A stretch of 64,000 bases of DNA, from assembly GCA_963930645.1 (NCBI GenBank), contig OZ005651.1, positions 331,905,527 to 331,969,526 on the forward strand, given 5' to 3'. The notes beneath the pieces are model-generated. The model ran no database searches. It saw only the letters and a program-made list of their open reading frames with translations, and was not told the origin of the DNA. Below are positions 45,110 to 56,791 of the stretch, piece after piece. A program made the position numbers and the translations under genes. The first letter of the stretch is position 1. Each line of letters opens with the position of its first letter. Source of the DNA: Salticus scenicus. Its lineage: Eukaryota; Arthropoda; Arachnida; Araneae; Salticidae.

Positions 45110-46920
45110 GTTTTTTTCTTCTTTTCTTTAAGCATAATTTTAAACTTTTATTATATTTTATTTTTGATTCTATTTAAGTTTAAATGTTACTGATAAATTA
45201 TCAATATTGATAATGTTGTTAAATCATTACTCTGTTTGATTGTTCTTATTTTATTTTATTTATTTTCACTGAATATTTTGTTCAATACTGAAATATACAC
45301 TAAAACAAAATATACTTTTCCGTTTAATTCGAGATTTTAAAATGGAAAAATAAAGTGATCTCATAAGTTTTTAAAATACTTTATAAAAATTTAAATAATT
45401 GTTTAACTCCACTCCATTTTTTCCTTAAAATATTGACTATATGTTTTATACAGCTATAAATTCTTAATAAATTTCTGTTTCAAATGTTGAACTTTGAAAC
45501 ATGATTATTGCGGATGCAGGAAGGGGGAGCAGATGATAACATCGACATCTGTGGATTGCATTTATTTAATTTTCGCTGACCGTGCAACTGCAAAGTCAAA
45601 CGCCAGGTCTTGGGAAAGTCGTGTTTTTAAAACACGTAATCTGATTTGTTCAGTTTTAGCGTTATAATGACTAGGATAAGCTTTAGAAAAGGTAAAAATG
45701 TAATATTTTTAACCTGTAATATTCTCTATGTTCTATTTATTAAAGTCTTATTTTAATATCAATTAAACAATCATTTTCATATCTGCGTAAGTTCTTAAGC
45801 CTAACTTTTGATACTTGAAAGCAACGTTGAATCGCAGAAAAAACTGCTCCTGTTACAGAAAACCGCTTAGAAATTATGGATTCATTTTATTAATTTAGTC
45901 TTCTGAGATGGAATTTGTTAAAATAACTATTTTTGGTTATTTTGTTTCTGAATGAAGTATGAAGAAGTCACAAAGATTTACAAGATAAGAGCTAATTTTA
46001 AGTGAATGCCCTTCCGACTGGTCATTGTGTATTTTAAAATGCTAGTTGCAAGGGTATTTTCTTATAAGGGTATCTTCTTCATAAGAAAATTATGAAGGTT
46101 CGTAATTCTTTTTTTCTTTTCTTTTTAAATTCTGAAGTATTTATTTAATGTTTATATGATAACATATATACAATCTAGGTTATGCAAATTGCATATTTTT
46201 AAAATAATATCCTAAGTTTCACCGACTTACAATTTTAAATATCTCTTTACTGTTATTTATTAAATAAAATATATTAAATTGTTTAACTGCATAATAAAAC
46301 AAAGATTCTATTCAATTTTATTCCACATCTTTATAAAAAAAAGATATTCTGCTTAAAATAAAAGGACGATTTACTATATTATTTATTAATACTAATCATA
46401 TTTACATTTATCAAATATTTAATATGCCATGATAGCATAATTACATCAAATGAGGTAAAAATTGCGTTGACTCAATATAAAGAAATTTAAACATTTAAAA
46501 AATACCAATTACATTGCCATGTGGAATAAATTTAAATACCTGCAAACATCATTTTTGTAAACTGTTGCTGTAAACTGAAAATATGTATACACACATGCAC
46601 TGAAATTTAAAAATATGAAGTATGTTAAATAATTTAGAAAAATATTTTGATTAAATATATATATATGTATTTAAGTATTTGGAAATTTTTAAAATTTCCT
46701 CCTTCTAACTAATTTTTAATTTTTTGTTTCAATTTCTTATTATTATAAATTAACAATATATTCTAAACTCAATTATATATTATTTTAGCGGTGTATTGGT
46801 ACATTCATTTTTGAAATTATTTTTTATGTTGAAATATTAAAACTTTCTATAAACTTCAGCATTCAAATATATTTATAAACTATCCATGGACTTACAAAGT
46901 AGTACCCAGAAATGTTTAGA
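45110..46920. other. A+T-rich interior of the 7.6-kb element
   Basis: No gene, splice-bounded exon or transposon end recognised. The stretch at 45510-45640 is slightly richer in G+C but not open. Confidence 0.4.
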
Positions 46921-46925
46921 ATATA

Positions 46926-47608
46926 CAGGGTGCAAAGTCGAGAGCAGGCCTTTATTTGCGCAACAATTGGCCTCAGACGTCCTCCAATAAGAAAATGTAT
47001 TAAAAAAAAAAAATGTAAGAATTCATTATATGACATGTTTAAATTTATAAAATCAATTTATTAAAAATCACAAAAACTGATAATTTTTATACAATTTTCA
47101 TGACACTAATAGTGAAAGTTGAATTCCAACCTAAAAAATATAACACAAAAAGTTTCACTTTTGTGCACCCAAAATTGTCTGATATAGTTAGTTTCAAAAT
47201 TTAGGATTATTTCGCATTTTCTCGGGCTTTATTAAAAATTCAATGAAAAATTCTTTAATAAACCCAGGGAAAATGCAAACAAAGTCCAATTAGGATTTTT
47301 AAACCGATCCCTTATTGAAGGCCGAAATATGTTAGAAAATCCAAACTTTAAATATCTTGTTCCATTTTGGGAGAATAGAAATGAAACTTTTTGTTAGGAT
47401 GAGTGTCAGTTTTTTAAATATGACTATAGGGATCTGTGACTATGTAAAAAGTTAGCTTTTGCAATTTTGAAAAAATAGATATTTTAAATTTAAACATGTT
47501 ATACCACAAATGCTCATATTCTTTAAAACATTTTGTAACTGAAACTATATATTTGCGACCAATAGTTGCGGAGATAAAGGTATTCTCGTCACAATGCTTT
47601 GCACCCTG
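46926..47608. mobile_element. Tc1/mariner-type MITE
   Basis: Ends CAGGGTGCAAAG and CTTTGCACCCTG are perfectly inverted over 12 bp and flanked by TA at 46924-46925 and 47609-47610. The 683-bp interior has no transposase. It lies only 30 bp left of the maT element, whose terminus is related only in CAGGGT. Confidence 0.8.
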
Positions 47609-47638
47609 TATTTAAAAAGAAATTAATATATATATATA

Positions 47639-48951
47639 CAGGGTTGGTGAAAAGTTCCCGTACTTTTTTGTTTATGCATTTTTGGCTTAGTTAGTTAAGT
47701 TATTTGTCATTTCTGATGATTTTATTGAATTCCTTGTTTAATTTTGTTTTATTTATTTGTTTATTTTTATTTTTGTTGAAGTTATGTCTCGTGAAAATCA
47801 ACGTGTCACTGTGATCTAATTGCACAAACAAGGAATGAAGAGAGCTGAAATTGTTCGCACGACTGGTTACAAGAAGCAAACCGTCTACGATGCCGTGAAG
47901 CGTTATGAGGAGACCGGCGAGACCGCGGACCGTCCTCGAAGCGGTCGTCCAACCACCGCAACCACTCCGGAGAACGTCAACAAGGTGCGGTGCCGAATTC
48001 GACGCAATCCAGAGATCTCTATGAACAAGATGGCCAAGGAGCTCGGAATCAGCCACGAACGCGTCCGGCACATCGTCAAAAAGAAGCTGGGACTTCGCAA
48101 CTACAAGATCGCCCGCGTTCATTTCCTCAACGAAGCCATGAAGGCGAAGCGGCTGCAAAGATGCCACCGAATGCAACGGCTGGTCGCTGGTGGTGCCCTG
48201 TCGAAGGTGCTCTTCACCGACGAGAAGATTTTCACGGTCGAGCAGCTCCACAACCGCCAGAATCGCCGTCAACTGCTCAAGAAGGGGCAACAGAAAACCG
48301 CGACGGCGAAAACAATCGGCCGCAGACACTTTCCGGCCTCGGTCATGGTCTGGGCCGGGATCTGCTCTCCCGGGAAGACGCCTTTGGTCTTCATCGAGCA
48401 GAACATCAAGATCAATGCCGCCAGCTATCAGCAACGAGTCCTCCGCGACGCTCTGGAACCGTGGGCAACTCAGCACTTCGGCGCAGCCGGATTCACGCTT
48501 CAGCAAGGCTGGGCACCGGCGCATTCTGCCAAATCAACAATTGCCGTCTGTGAAGAGCTCTTTCCTGGCTTTTGGAGCAAGGACGTTTGGCCGCCGAACT
48601 CGCCGGATCTCAACCCACTCGACTAATCGGTGTGGTCCATCCTGGAGCAAAAAATCTCGGCTAAACGATACGCCACTGTAGAACAGCTGAAAGCGGCGTT
48701 GACGCGTGCCTGGGACGAGATCACGGTTGATGAGTGTGCGACCGTCATCAACAATTTTCCAAAGCGTGTTAAAAAATGTATTGAGGCCCAAAGAGGCAAT
48801 TTTGAGCATCTGTTGTAATTTGTTTTTGTTTTTGTATTGTTATTGATTTAATAAACGTTATTATTTAAACAGTTAATTGAATTTACTTTTGTATACGGTA
48901 TTTATGTACTGTTGAAATATCTGGAAAAAGTACGGGAACTTTTCACCAACC

Positions 48952-48954
<3 letters not shown>
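47639..48954 (+). mobile_element. maT-type mariner (DD37D), nearly intact
   Basis: The terminal inverted repeats, beginning CAGGGTTGGTGAAAAGTTCC and extending to about 30 bp, are identical at both ends. TA duplications lie at 47637-47638 and 48955-48956 within TA microsatellites. The 1316-bp length is standard for the group. The coding part is clearly richer in G+C than its surroundings. Confidence 0.92.
47784..48818 (+). pseudogene. maT-family transposase with two stops and a lost catalytic Asp
   Basis: A frame of 344 codons from ATG at 47784 to TAA at 48818, the usual length for maT transposases. It is interrupted only by TAA at 47817 (after MSRENQRVTVI) and TAA at 48624 (after NSPDLNPLD). 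The N-terminus has paired helix-turn-helix segments (TTGYKKQTVYDAVKRYEE; ELGISHERVRHIVKKKLG). The catalytic core has VLFTDEKIF (first Asp) and NSPDLNPLD (third Asp). The second Asp is Gly (LQQGWAPAHSA, codon GGC at 48507), one base away from GAC. The spacing from that position to the third Asp is 37 residues, the DD37D class. The enzyme would excise and reinsert the element at TA; this copy should be inactive. Confidence 0.92.

Positions 48955-48994
<40 letters not shown>
48955..48994. repeat. TA microsatellite
   Basis: (TA)n directly flanking the mariner insertion; its target TA probably lay within this repeat. Confidence 0.9.
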
Positions 48995-48999
<5 letters not shown>

Positions 49000-49001
<2 letters not shown>

Positions 49002-49615
49002 AAATGAATTTTTAATCTTAGTTAAAGCCAAGCAACAGATATAAGATCCCTGAAACCACATAGGTCAGTGAGAAGGAAATTACAACAAATTTAAATAACC
49101 TCGGGAGACTGATTGTGATTTATTGAAACATTTATTTTTTATTTATTTATTTTTATTTTATTTAACTTTAGTCTAATCATAAATTTATTCCTATATTGTT
49201 AGTTGCAATTTTAATAATTTTGCCGGTGCGTAAAAACCACATGAAACTCAAATCAAAAGATACAAACAAGCAACGAGGAAATAAAAAATTAAGACAGCAT
49301 TTTAAACATTTTTTTTAGGAAAAGCTTAGAATGGTAGAAAAAAAAAAAAAAAAAAAAAAAAAACTTGTCAGGGGTGACCATTTTCGTCTCTGAGCACCAA
49401 TGTACGATTTCGTTCGTTAGCAGCTATAATAGCAAATTGCTAGCGGGCACCCTATCGTACAAGAAATTAATTGAAGTTAGAAATGAAGAATAAATTGGAA
49501 TAAATTATTTACTTCAAGAAATCAGAGAATCAAACAGAAAACAACCATGAAAAACAAACATTAATCGTAGGATGACGCATTCGGAATCACAAGGATTAAA
49601 ACAAACAAAATAAAT
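49000..49615. other. Spacer inside the 7.6-kb element
   Basis: No gene recognised. A poly(A) run lies at about 49339-49363. Confidence 0.4.
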
Positions 49616-49619
49616 CAAG

Positions 49620-50390
49620 AGTTTAGTTGTACATAGCAGATGAAGAATAATGATACAACACAGCAACAGGGATATAAATTACTTTTTTTTAAATTCAAAT
49701 AATGTTTGAGAAATTTTAACATACATACTATTCCTTTAATTTCAACGTATATGCATGAAAAATTCCATATTTTATGACAGTAATTCCCAAAAAGCGTCAT
49801 AACGTGTCTATAACCCTTAAAAAATTCCTTAATTTTTTGCATTTTTAAAAAATTTCTTTTTTCCCCTAATCTGAAGACGTTATAGTATTAATTACGAAAC
49901 TTTGAATAAACACCATAAAATGCAAGAACTCGCAACTGCTACAAACAAAGCACGGCTTCTACAAACAAAGCGGCAACGCATTCAACACACTCTACGTGCT
50001 TGTTTGCAGCTCTCGTGCCTACAATGTTCGCCTGATGAAGGGTTGTGTCTTCTTTTGACCTGAAACAGTTGGTGCGAGTTCTTGCATTTTATGGTGTGTA
50101 TTCAAAGTTTTGTAATTAATACTACAACTTCATTATCTTCAGATTAGGGGGAAAAAAGAAATTTTTACAAAATGCAAAAATTTAAGAAATTTTTTAAGAC
50201 ATAAAGAGACGTTATGACACTTTTTGGGGAAAACTGTCATAGAATACAGAATTTTTGATGCATATACGTTGAAATTAAAGGAATAGTAAGTATGTTAAAA
50301 TTTCTCAAACATTATTTGAATCGAAAAAAAAAGTAATTCATATCCCTGTTCATGTGTTGTATCATTATTCGTCATCAGCTATGTAATTTT
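49620..50390. repeat. Large foldback repeat with a hammerhead-like centre
   Basis: The left arm 49620-49935 and right arm 50080-50390 are imperfect inverted copies over about 310 bp (shared: GCAAGAACTCGCA, CCCCTAATCTGAAGA, CATATACGTTGAAATTAAAG). The 145-bp centre holds two CTACAAACAAAGC repeats and CTGATGA...GAAAC at 50032-50066. Confidence 0.75.
50030..50085 (+). ncRNA. Hammerhead-ribozyme-like core (candidate)
   Basis: CTGATGA (50032-50038) is followed by a possible short helix (AGG...CCT) and GAAAC (50062-50066). Sequences before and after (TTCGC, GCGAG) could pair as stem I, with an offset of two bases. This satisfies the conserved core but not a clean three-helix fold, so it is a candidate only. 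PLE-type retroelements are known carriers of such ribozymes. Confidence 0.3.
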
Positions 50391-50435
50391 TACTTCTAAA
50401 CGCTCGTACTGAGGAGATTTTTTTATAATGACGCC

Positions 50436-50471
<36 letters not shown>

Positions 50472-50477
50472 TACACT

Positions 50478-50773
50478 ATTTTAGAACGTTTACAGTACGT
50501 TTTCTGGAACGTTCTGAAAATGTGTATATCGTTTTGAAAACGTTCTGAAAACGTTTAGAACGTTCTGAGACCGTATACATAGAACGTTCTCAGAACGCTT
50601 CTATAACACCGATGGTGATAGTTACACGTTCATTGAACGTTCTCTGAACCGTACTATTGTACGTCTTCAAGATGGACAGATAGACGTCTATAACACGTTC
50701 AACGTGAACGTTCTTAGAACGTGTTTGCAGAACAATTTTTGAACGTTCAGAGAACGTTTCGGTGCTGCTTGGG
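50478..50773 (-). repeat. Right long terminal inverted repeat of the 7.6-kb element
   Basis: Dense GAACGTTC-type palindromes (about 50484, 50509, 50550, 50581, 50635, 50707, 50742) in the orientation opposite to the left repeat. A perfect AGACGTCT hairpin core lies near 50680. It ends GTGCTGCTTGGG. Confidence 0.8.
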
Positions 50774-50775
50774 TT

Positions 50776-53520
50776 GATGCCAGGCTTGAACTTTAGTAAG
50801 AGCAGGGAAGTCCGGGGACTGAAAATCAAGACCGTTCGAAATCACCCGAAACTGGGCGCAGCATGGGGGGGGGGAGGCCAGCACAGACGAATAATGTACG
50901 AGAGGGGACAGCCCACCTGGGATTGTATCTCTTGTAACGGTAGCCACCATTTCCACAACGGAGCAGGCTGGGCAAGAGCAGCATGAGCAGCTTCACTAAG
51001 GCGCAGCCCAGGAGAGGAGGCGAGGAGGCGGAGAAGAAACATCTTCGTGAGAAGGAGGAGGCGACTGGACACACTAGGTACCCCGGCTTCCCGACGGAGA
51101 ACCGGGATAGGGGTGCATTTGGGAAGACCGGTAGCCAATCTGAGGGCAGCGTTATAACTGATCTCAAGTATATATTCAAGGCCGATACAGGAGAGTCATA
51201 AAACTGAGGAGCCCCATATTCTAGGATGCTGCGGATAATGGAATTGACAATCTTTAGCATGTGGAAACTATTAATACCACAGGAGCGGCCCGTGATAGCC
51301 TTTAAGTAATTCAGCCGGCGCTGGGCTTTGCACTTGATAGCAGTGAAGTGAGGGGTGAAACATAAAGTGCGAGAGAACCAGACACCTAAGATTTTTATCT
51401 GGGAACTCCAAGGGACTTCCACGCCCCGAAGGGTGAACGGAGCCCCCGGGTCCCTGCAACGAGTAAAGTTGATTGCCGAGCATTTGGCTGGGGCAATACT
51501 AGGTGCGTTCGAGGAACACCAGCAGGTAATGCGCAAAAGGGTATCCTGGAGTTTTCTCCGAGCCTGGGTAGCCTCCGGGCTCACGACATAGATCAAGAGG
51601 TCATCCGCGTAAACGATCATGCGAACCCCGTCTTCCAGCGTCTCCACGATATCCAGCATATAGAAAATGAAAAGAAGCGGAGAAAGAACGCTGACTTGTG
51701 GGACGCCCTGGTTACAAGGGGCAGTGTCGGAAACAAAAGCCTTCCAGCGAACCTGAATAACCCGAGAGTCCAAGAAAGAAGATAGCCAACGACCCATGAT
51801 GCCTCTAATTCCATGAGAAGCAAGTTTGTAAATGAGGGTGTCTATATGAACAGAGTCATAGGCCGGTTTGATGTCAAGACAGATTGCTGCGACATACCAT
51901 TTACGAGAGCGGGCCGAGACAATATTGTTTATAAAGGTGCATAAAGCTAGGGTGCAGTCCCTAGTTGGGATGAATCCGAAATGATCTTGGTGGAACAAAT
52001 GCCGCTGCCCGCCCCAAGCAAGGAGTCTGCGGAGGATTATGAGTTCCAATAATTTGCAAAGTGAGAGCTATCGGGCGGTAGGAGTCGACTCGATGAGCAG
52101 GTTTGCCAGGCTTCTGGATGGGGACGATGGTGGCAATTTCCAGGAATTAGGAATTTCCCCCGAACCAAAATAAAGGTTAAGGGTGTTCAGCAGGGATTCG
52201 AGGTGTTTCTCAGAAAGCTTCTGAAAGAGCTTAATAGAGATGCCATCAGCGCCTGGAGCAGTCGGACGAGAGCGTTTTAGAGCGTGACGAAGTTCATCCA
52301 GGGAGAGGGGGGCGTCTAGGATCGGGACCCCATCACCGAGGTCAACTGGAATAGGGTGTGGAAGGTTGGGTTTAGAGAAATATTCTAGGAAAGCATGAGC
52401 TTGGGTTTGAATGGACGCGATGGGAACAGGGTCTTTGATAATATTGTCGCCAGAGGGGAGGTCTCGGCTAGCCAGGCGTTTCAGGATTTTAGAGATTCTC
52501 CCACTTTCGCAACTGTCTTGGCAGAGGGAGTCCCAGAAGTTGCGGGCAGCCTGTTTGATATACCTTCGGAGTTTGGCCGCGTACTTCTTGTAATGAATCC
52601 ACTCTTCCCTGGAGCAATGCAAACGGGCAAGGCGGAGATGTTTCCGCTTCGAACGTAGGAGTGACCGGCAGGTAGAATCCCACCAAGGACAGCCCAAGCG
52701 CCTAGGCGAACTCAGTTGAGAGGCAGTGGAGTCCATAACCTCTCTGCAAGTGTGCTCAAAGTCCTGATAAGAAGAAGTCGGAAGATTATCTATCATGGTA
52801 AGAGAAGCAGAGGCTCTAGTCCAGTTGTAGACACGACGAGGGGCCGTTGGGTAGCCCACAGGGGAGTTGGCCAAGAGAATGATGGGATGGTGGTCCGTAT
52901 CGAACAAGTCGGGGTGGACATAGAATCTAATTCTGGACTGGATGGAGGGAGACAGCATGGTGAGGTCTAGGAGGGAGGAGGAACCGGAAGAGCCAGAGCG
53001 AGTAGGGTGATCAAAATTTAGAACGCAAATATCCTGGGCACTAGCCCAGTCTAGCAGTTGTTGGACCCGCCTGGGGACGGGGGGGGGAGCGGGAAAGGAT
53101 GTTGATATTGAAGTCGCCAACAATGATAAGAGGGGCATTCTCCGAGGATAGGATTTCAGTAAGCCAATCCGACGGGAAGTTGCCTGAAGGGGAGTAGCAA
53201 TTCAGCACCAATGTCCAGCAGTTGTCCAAGAAAACTTTGACCCCGAGGACTTCGAAGTCCTTGATAGGGCAAGGAGGGAGAGTAGCCAGGTAGGAAGCCT
53301 TAGAGGCATGAATAGCAGTGAGGAGACCACCACCGCGAGTATCAACTCTATCAGCCCTGTACACCGTCATGTCAGGGATGACAAAGGTGTCCTGGGGAGA
53401 CAAAAAGGTTTCCTGCAGGCAAAGCAGACTAGCATGGAGCTCAGGGGTAGAACGGAGCCAATGGCCATTAGCCCTAAGGCTGCGGCAATTCCATTGAACC
53501 AAAAAATTGACTAAACCCAT
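50776..53520 (-). pseudogene. Minus I-like ORF2: endonuclease and reverse transcriptase
   Basis: From ATG at 53520 the minus strand encodes an APE-type endonuclease (VQWNCRSLRANG, LLCLQETFL, IIVGDFNI, then after a shift FDTDHHPI). The frame breaks in a G run at about 53080. A second segment (53138-52068) carries a WWDS motif, a coiled linker, and RT fingers with PGADGISIKLF and a SWK. The third (52049-50826) has DHFGFIPTRDCTLAL, LDIKPAYDSV, QGVPQVSVLSPLLF and the catalytic VYADDLLIYV. Further shifts follow near 51150. The thumb reaches ATGLPKCTPIPVLRREAG and ends at the 7.6-kb insertion. At least three frameshifts make it inactive. Confidence 0.9.
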
Positions 53521-53548
53521 AACAAACAGGAAGACCAGAAGAAGGAAA

Positions 53549-54790
53549 TTAAGTCCCTGGTGAGGTGAGATTGACCGGGGGGTGATGCCCAGAAGCAACA
53601 TGAGAGTCCGATAGAGGAATATCCATCGGACAGATGTCCTTTTGGTTGGGCTCCGTGATACGAGGTTTTTTGCTTCGGAGGATTTCTGAGAGCACAGAAG
53701 CAGTTGATTTTTGCACTTTTTTGGTTTGAGATTCCTGAATGCACTCCAGGAGTGACTGTGTGGCAGACAGAAGCATGGATTGAAATGAATTTGTGAGCTC
53801 CACGCACATCGCCTGAACCATGTTTGTAAACTGAGAGGTAATTTCTTGAAGGGCTGATTCCAGGGCTGTTTTGGTGACCACGTCGGGAGGGGGGCAAGTA
53901 ACCACAGATGCAAAGGACCTGTTAGTTGATACTTCCTTGTCAACAAAGCGACGCCGTGCCTCGCTGAGAGATAAGTGCTGTTGACACTTGAACTTTTGTA
54001 GCCGGACCTCTCGCTGATAGCTAGGACACGTCTTGTCATTGGCCGGGTGGGCGTTTTTACAGTTGATGCATTTTGGTGAGGAAGCCGTGCAAGGGTCATT
54101 GTGAGATTCACCGCAGTTGATACACAGTTTGTTGCTAAGACGGCAAGCCTTAGTTGAATGATTATATCGATGGCAGCTTAAGCACTGTCGTGGTCTATCA
54201 ACAAAAAGGGAAATTCTGTGTAGTTAGAACCACAGCTTGACTTCCGAAGGGAGATGAGTACCTAACAAGGTTACTAGCACAGTCGAGGAGGGGAGTTCGG
54301 CGCCTTGGGACTTCCGGACGAACCGGCGAACTTCAAGTGTATGTAGCCCTTGCTCCGCGAGTTCCTCAGCTATATCCTTGCAAGAAACAGAGGCGTCGAT
54401 ATTATGCAAGAGAAAACGAGTTGTGACAGTCTCGGTTTGTATATATGAGTCTACTGAAACACCAAGTAGAGATTCAATGCCTAGAGCTGTTTGTGCCACT
54501 TCCGTTGATTTCGTCGTTATCTGGATTTTTCCTTGACGGGAAATTTTAATGTTATCAATACTGTCTTTATGAACCAGCTTAGAAGCTAACTCCTCCTTCA
54601 ATTGGCGGGGGTGGGTGCGGGGAAAACTGCCGGTTTTAGGAGTGATAAAAAGAGCTATCTCGGTTCCACTCTGCAAAGCTATTGACAAATTGTCGTTAAA
54701 ATTGGCAGCGTTTCTATAAAAGTTAGCATGAGACGGCAATTCTGACTGAGAGCCCACATTCGCCATCAACGCATCAGAATTTGTTGTCAT
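53549..54790 (-). pseudogene. Minus I-like ORF1 (gag-like, zinc knuckles)
   Basis: One minus-strand frame of about 413 codons from ATG at 54790, interrupted only by a TAA at 54226-54224 after EVKLWF. The N-terminal part has an RNA-binding-like fold region (NIKISRQGKIQITTKS, TTRFLLHNIDASVSCKDIAE). Three zinc knuckles follow (CLSCHRYNHSTKAC, CINCGESHNDPC, CINCKNAHPANDKTC), then a low-complexity C-terminus. ORF1 proteins of this group bind element RNA and form the ribonucleoprotein. The plus copy (55433-56730) is its diverged homologue. Confidence 0.85.
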
Positions 54791-54795
54791 GCGCT

Positions 54796-55054
54796 GATGA
54801 CAACCACAGAAGAAAAACTAACAACCAGAGAAATAAGTTAAAAAGGGTAAAGAAAGAGTAAATATCTGTACACTGGCAGGGAAAAGCAATAAGGAGAATG
54901 AAAACACCGACTTGGCACAAAGTAATTAACGAAAACCTAAAATTTGCAGCAGAAGAAAAACACACACAGTAGCGATGGCGACCAAAACAATCCACGTCAA
55001 GACGAGTTGAGGAGGCGAGCGACCTACCACCTACCTACCCCAAGGAATCGGTTC
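54796..55054 (-). other. 5' leader of the minus I-like element
   Basis: Non-coding leader from GAACCGATTCCTTGGGG to the ORF1 start. It includes a GGTAGGTAGGTGG stretch close to the 5' end that resembles the element's own CTAC-type tail in reverse. Such leaders carry internal promoters in this LINE group, which is not testable here. Confidence 0.5.
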
Positions 55055-55432
55055 GTGAGAAAGAGTAAACGGTGGGCTTACGCTGTCGTCTGATTTGGTG
55101 TGCGTGGCTAGCGGTGCCGGCTGTGTGACATTATTGCTAAGTGTTTTCCGTGTATATTTAGTTATATTTAGTTTTTGAAACTCGGGTAGAGTAATTTTAG
55201 TTCCTTTACAAAGATATTGTTTTGTGAACAAGTTTGTTTATTGACAGTTTAATTAAAGGACGTTTGTATTTGTGTTACGAATTGTGTGAACCGCCCTACA
55301 CGTGGTGCTACAAAAGTGTTTTTTACTTTTTTATCGTCGAATAAGGACTGAACTTGTTTGTTGACCTTTGCGGAAAGGTCAGTTTGTTTAAAACTACTGA
55401 AGCTGGCGGTAAATCCAACGGCAAATATTGTG

Positions 55433-56730
55433 AATAATGGAAATGTAAGTACGCAAGGACTGGATATGGCTCAAAACATGGACACTTCACAAGGTATGGC
55501 TTTGAATCCTAATTTCTATGTTAATAATAATCTTCCCGACTGTTTACAAGCAAATGATGGAGTGGATGAAATGATGGAGTGGATGAAATTGCCATCTTAA
55601 TCGCTGCTAAAGAGAGTTCGCTGCCTGCATCCAACACCAAGAAACTGAAAGCTGAATTTTTAAAAATAGTCGGAAAAACAAATGTAATAGAAACACTAAA
55701 AATGACCCGTCAGGATAAAGCTCTAGTGATTACGAAGTCAGTGGAAGCGGCTCAAAAATTTTTGCAAACAAAAACACTTTTTGACATTGTTGTTGATCCG
55801 TATATTTTTAAAGAAACAATATCCACGAGGTTCCTCTTGCACAATATAGACATAACCATCTCATGCTAGGACATTGCGGAGGAATTGGAATTGCAGGGAA
55901 TAATACCCCTTAAAATTAGACGGCTCATAAAGAAAAGTAACGACGGTCAAGTACCTTTAACAACAGTGTTAGTCACAAAGCTGGGAACCCAGCTGCCCAG
56001 TCATGTCAAATTATGGTACCAGAACCATAGAATCACTCTATTTTGGGACAACCCACGGCCATGCCGGAATTGTTACAAATTTAATCACAGTAAACAGTCG
56101 TGTAAACAGTCGCCGGTCTGTGTAAAATGTAGCGAGAGTCACTCTGGAGTCTGTACCGCGTCGTCATTGAGATGCGTAAATTGTAAAGCGAGGCACGAAG
56201 CTCTTGACAAAACTTGCCCGTTGTACTTATGTGAAGTCAAGATTCAAAAGTTCCGCAGCGCTAATCACTTGACTATAGCTGAGGCCAGAAGAAAGTTTGC
56301 TGAGACTGAGGGAGTCAAAACCCAATCTTATGCTAAAGTTGCAACTAGTAGTCCACTATTGCCAGACCTTGTCACTAAGTCGGATCTAGAAGCTTCCTTG
56401 AAAGCTCTGACATCGGCTATGATAGAACTGGTGCAACAACTTATGACTGCCCAACTTCAAACGTTTTAACAAATGCTGGGATCCCTAACCCAGACCCTAG
56501 CTTTATCCCTCCGTCCGTCGGCTCACGGTGTCACCCCTTCATCTACAGAAACAGAGAGTTCGGAATCTCATGCAAAGAGGTTACTAAAAAAGAAAAAACT
56601 AGAACTCGCCCTGCATTCACCTACTCTAAATGCCACTCTGATGAATACTTCGGTTCCACCTACACATAATAGCCAAATAAGAACTCCTCCTCCCAGCGAG
56701 ATACCGTCATTTGGTCAAGCGCCTGGGTAA
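55433..56730 (+). pseudogene. Plus I-like ORF1 (gag-like, zinc knuckles)
   Basis: The frame is broken at 55553-55586 by a 17-bp tandem duplication (AATGATGGAGTGGATGA twice), by a TAG at 55867 after NIDITISC, and by a TAA at 56467. Motifs match the minus copy: LKMTRQDKALVITKS, TRFLLHNIDITISC, three zinc knuckles (CRNCYKFNHSKQSC, CVKCSESHSGVC, CVNCKARHEALDKTC) and a Ser/Thr-rich C-terminus. The true start codon is uncertain. Confidence 0.85.
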
Positions 56731-56791
56731 AAAAAAAAAAAACTTTTTGGCCGGACGTCTCTTTTCTTTTCTCTTATTTTTGTTTTTTCTA

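Larger units (their letters stand above)
43157..50773. mobile_element. 7.6-kb element with long AACGTTC-rich terminal inverted repeats
   Basis: The left end CCCAAGTAGCACAGGAACGT and the reverse complement of the right end (CCCAAGCAGCACCGAAACGT) are inverted copies. The similarity continues for 225-300 bp as a string of GAACGTTC-type palindromes, ending near AACAGTGTAATT and AACTACACTATT. Flanks are TT at 43155-43156 and 50774-50775; removing the element plus one TT restores the LINE frame (WHQ-WFSS). No transposase was found in the interior, which holds tandem repeats, a SINE, two Tc1/mariner-type elements and a foldback repeat. Superfamily unknown. Confidence 0.75.
42200..55054 (-). mobile_element. 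I-like LINE, minus copy, carrying a 7.6-kb insertion
   Basis: A perfect 13-bp duplication GTGAGAAAGAGTA lies at 42187-42199 and 55055-55067. On the minus strand the element starts GAACCGATTCCTTGGG, has two open reading frames (gag-like, then endonuclease-RT-RNase H) and ends in a CTAC microsatellite tail. Without the insertion at 43157-50773 it would be about 5.2 kb, normal for a full-length I-group element. Confidence 0.9.

Noticed and set aside
47700..48524. 274-residue minus-strand frame across the mariner
   Set aside because: Antisense of the G+C-rich transposase; the motifs and conserved ends are all on the plus strand.
53041..54111. Single 356-residue minus-strand frame in the LINE
   Set aside because: Its first half is out of frame with the zinc-knuckle ORF1; only the part after 53520 is real ORF2 endonuclease. 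Treated as two genes.
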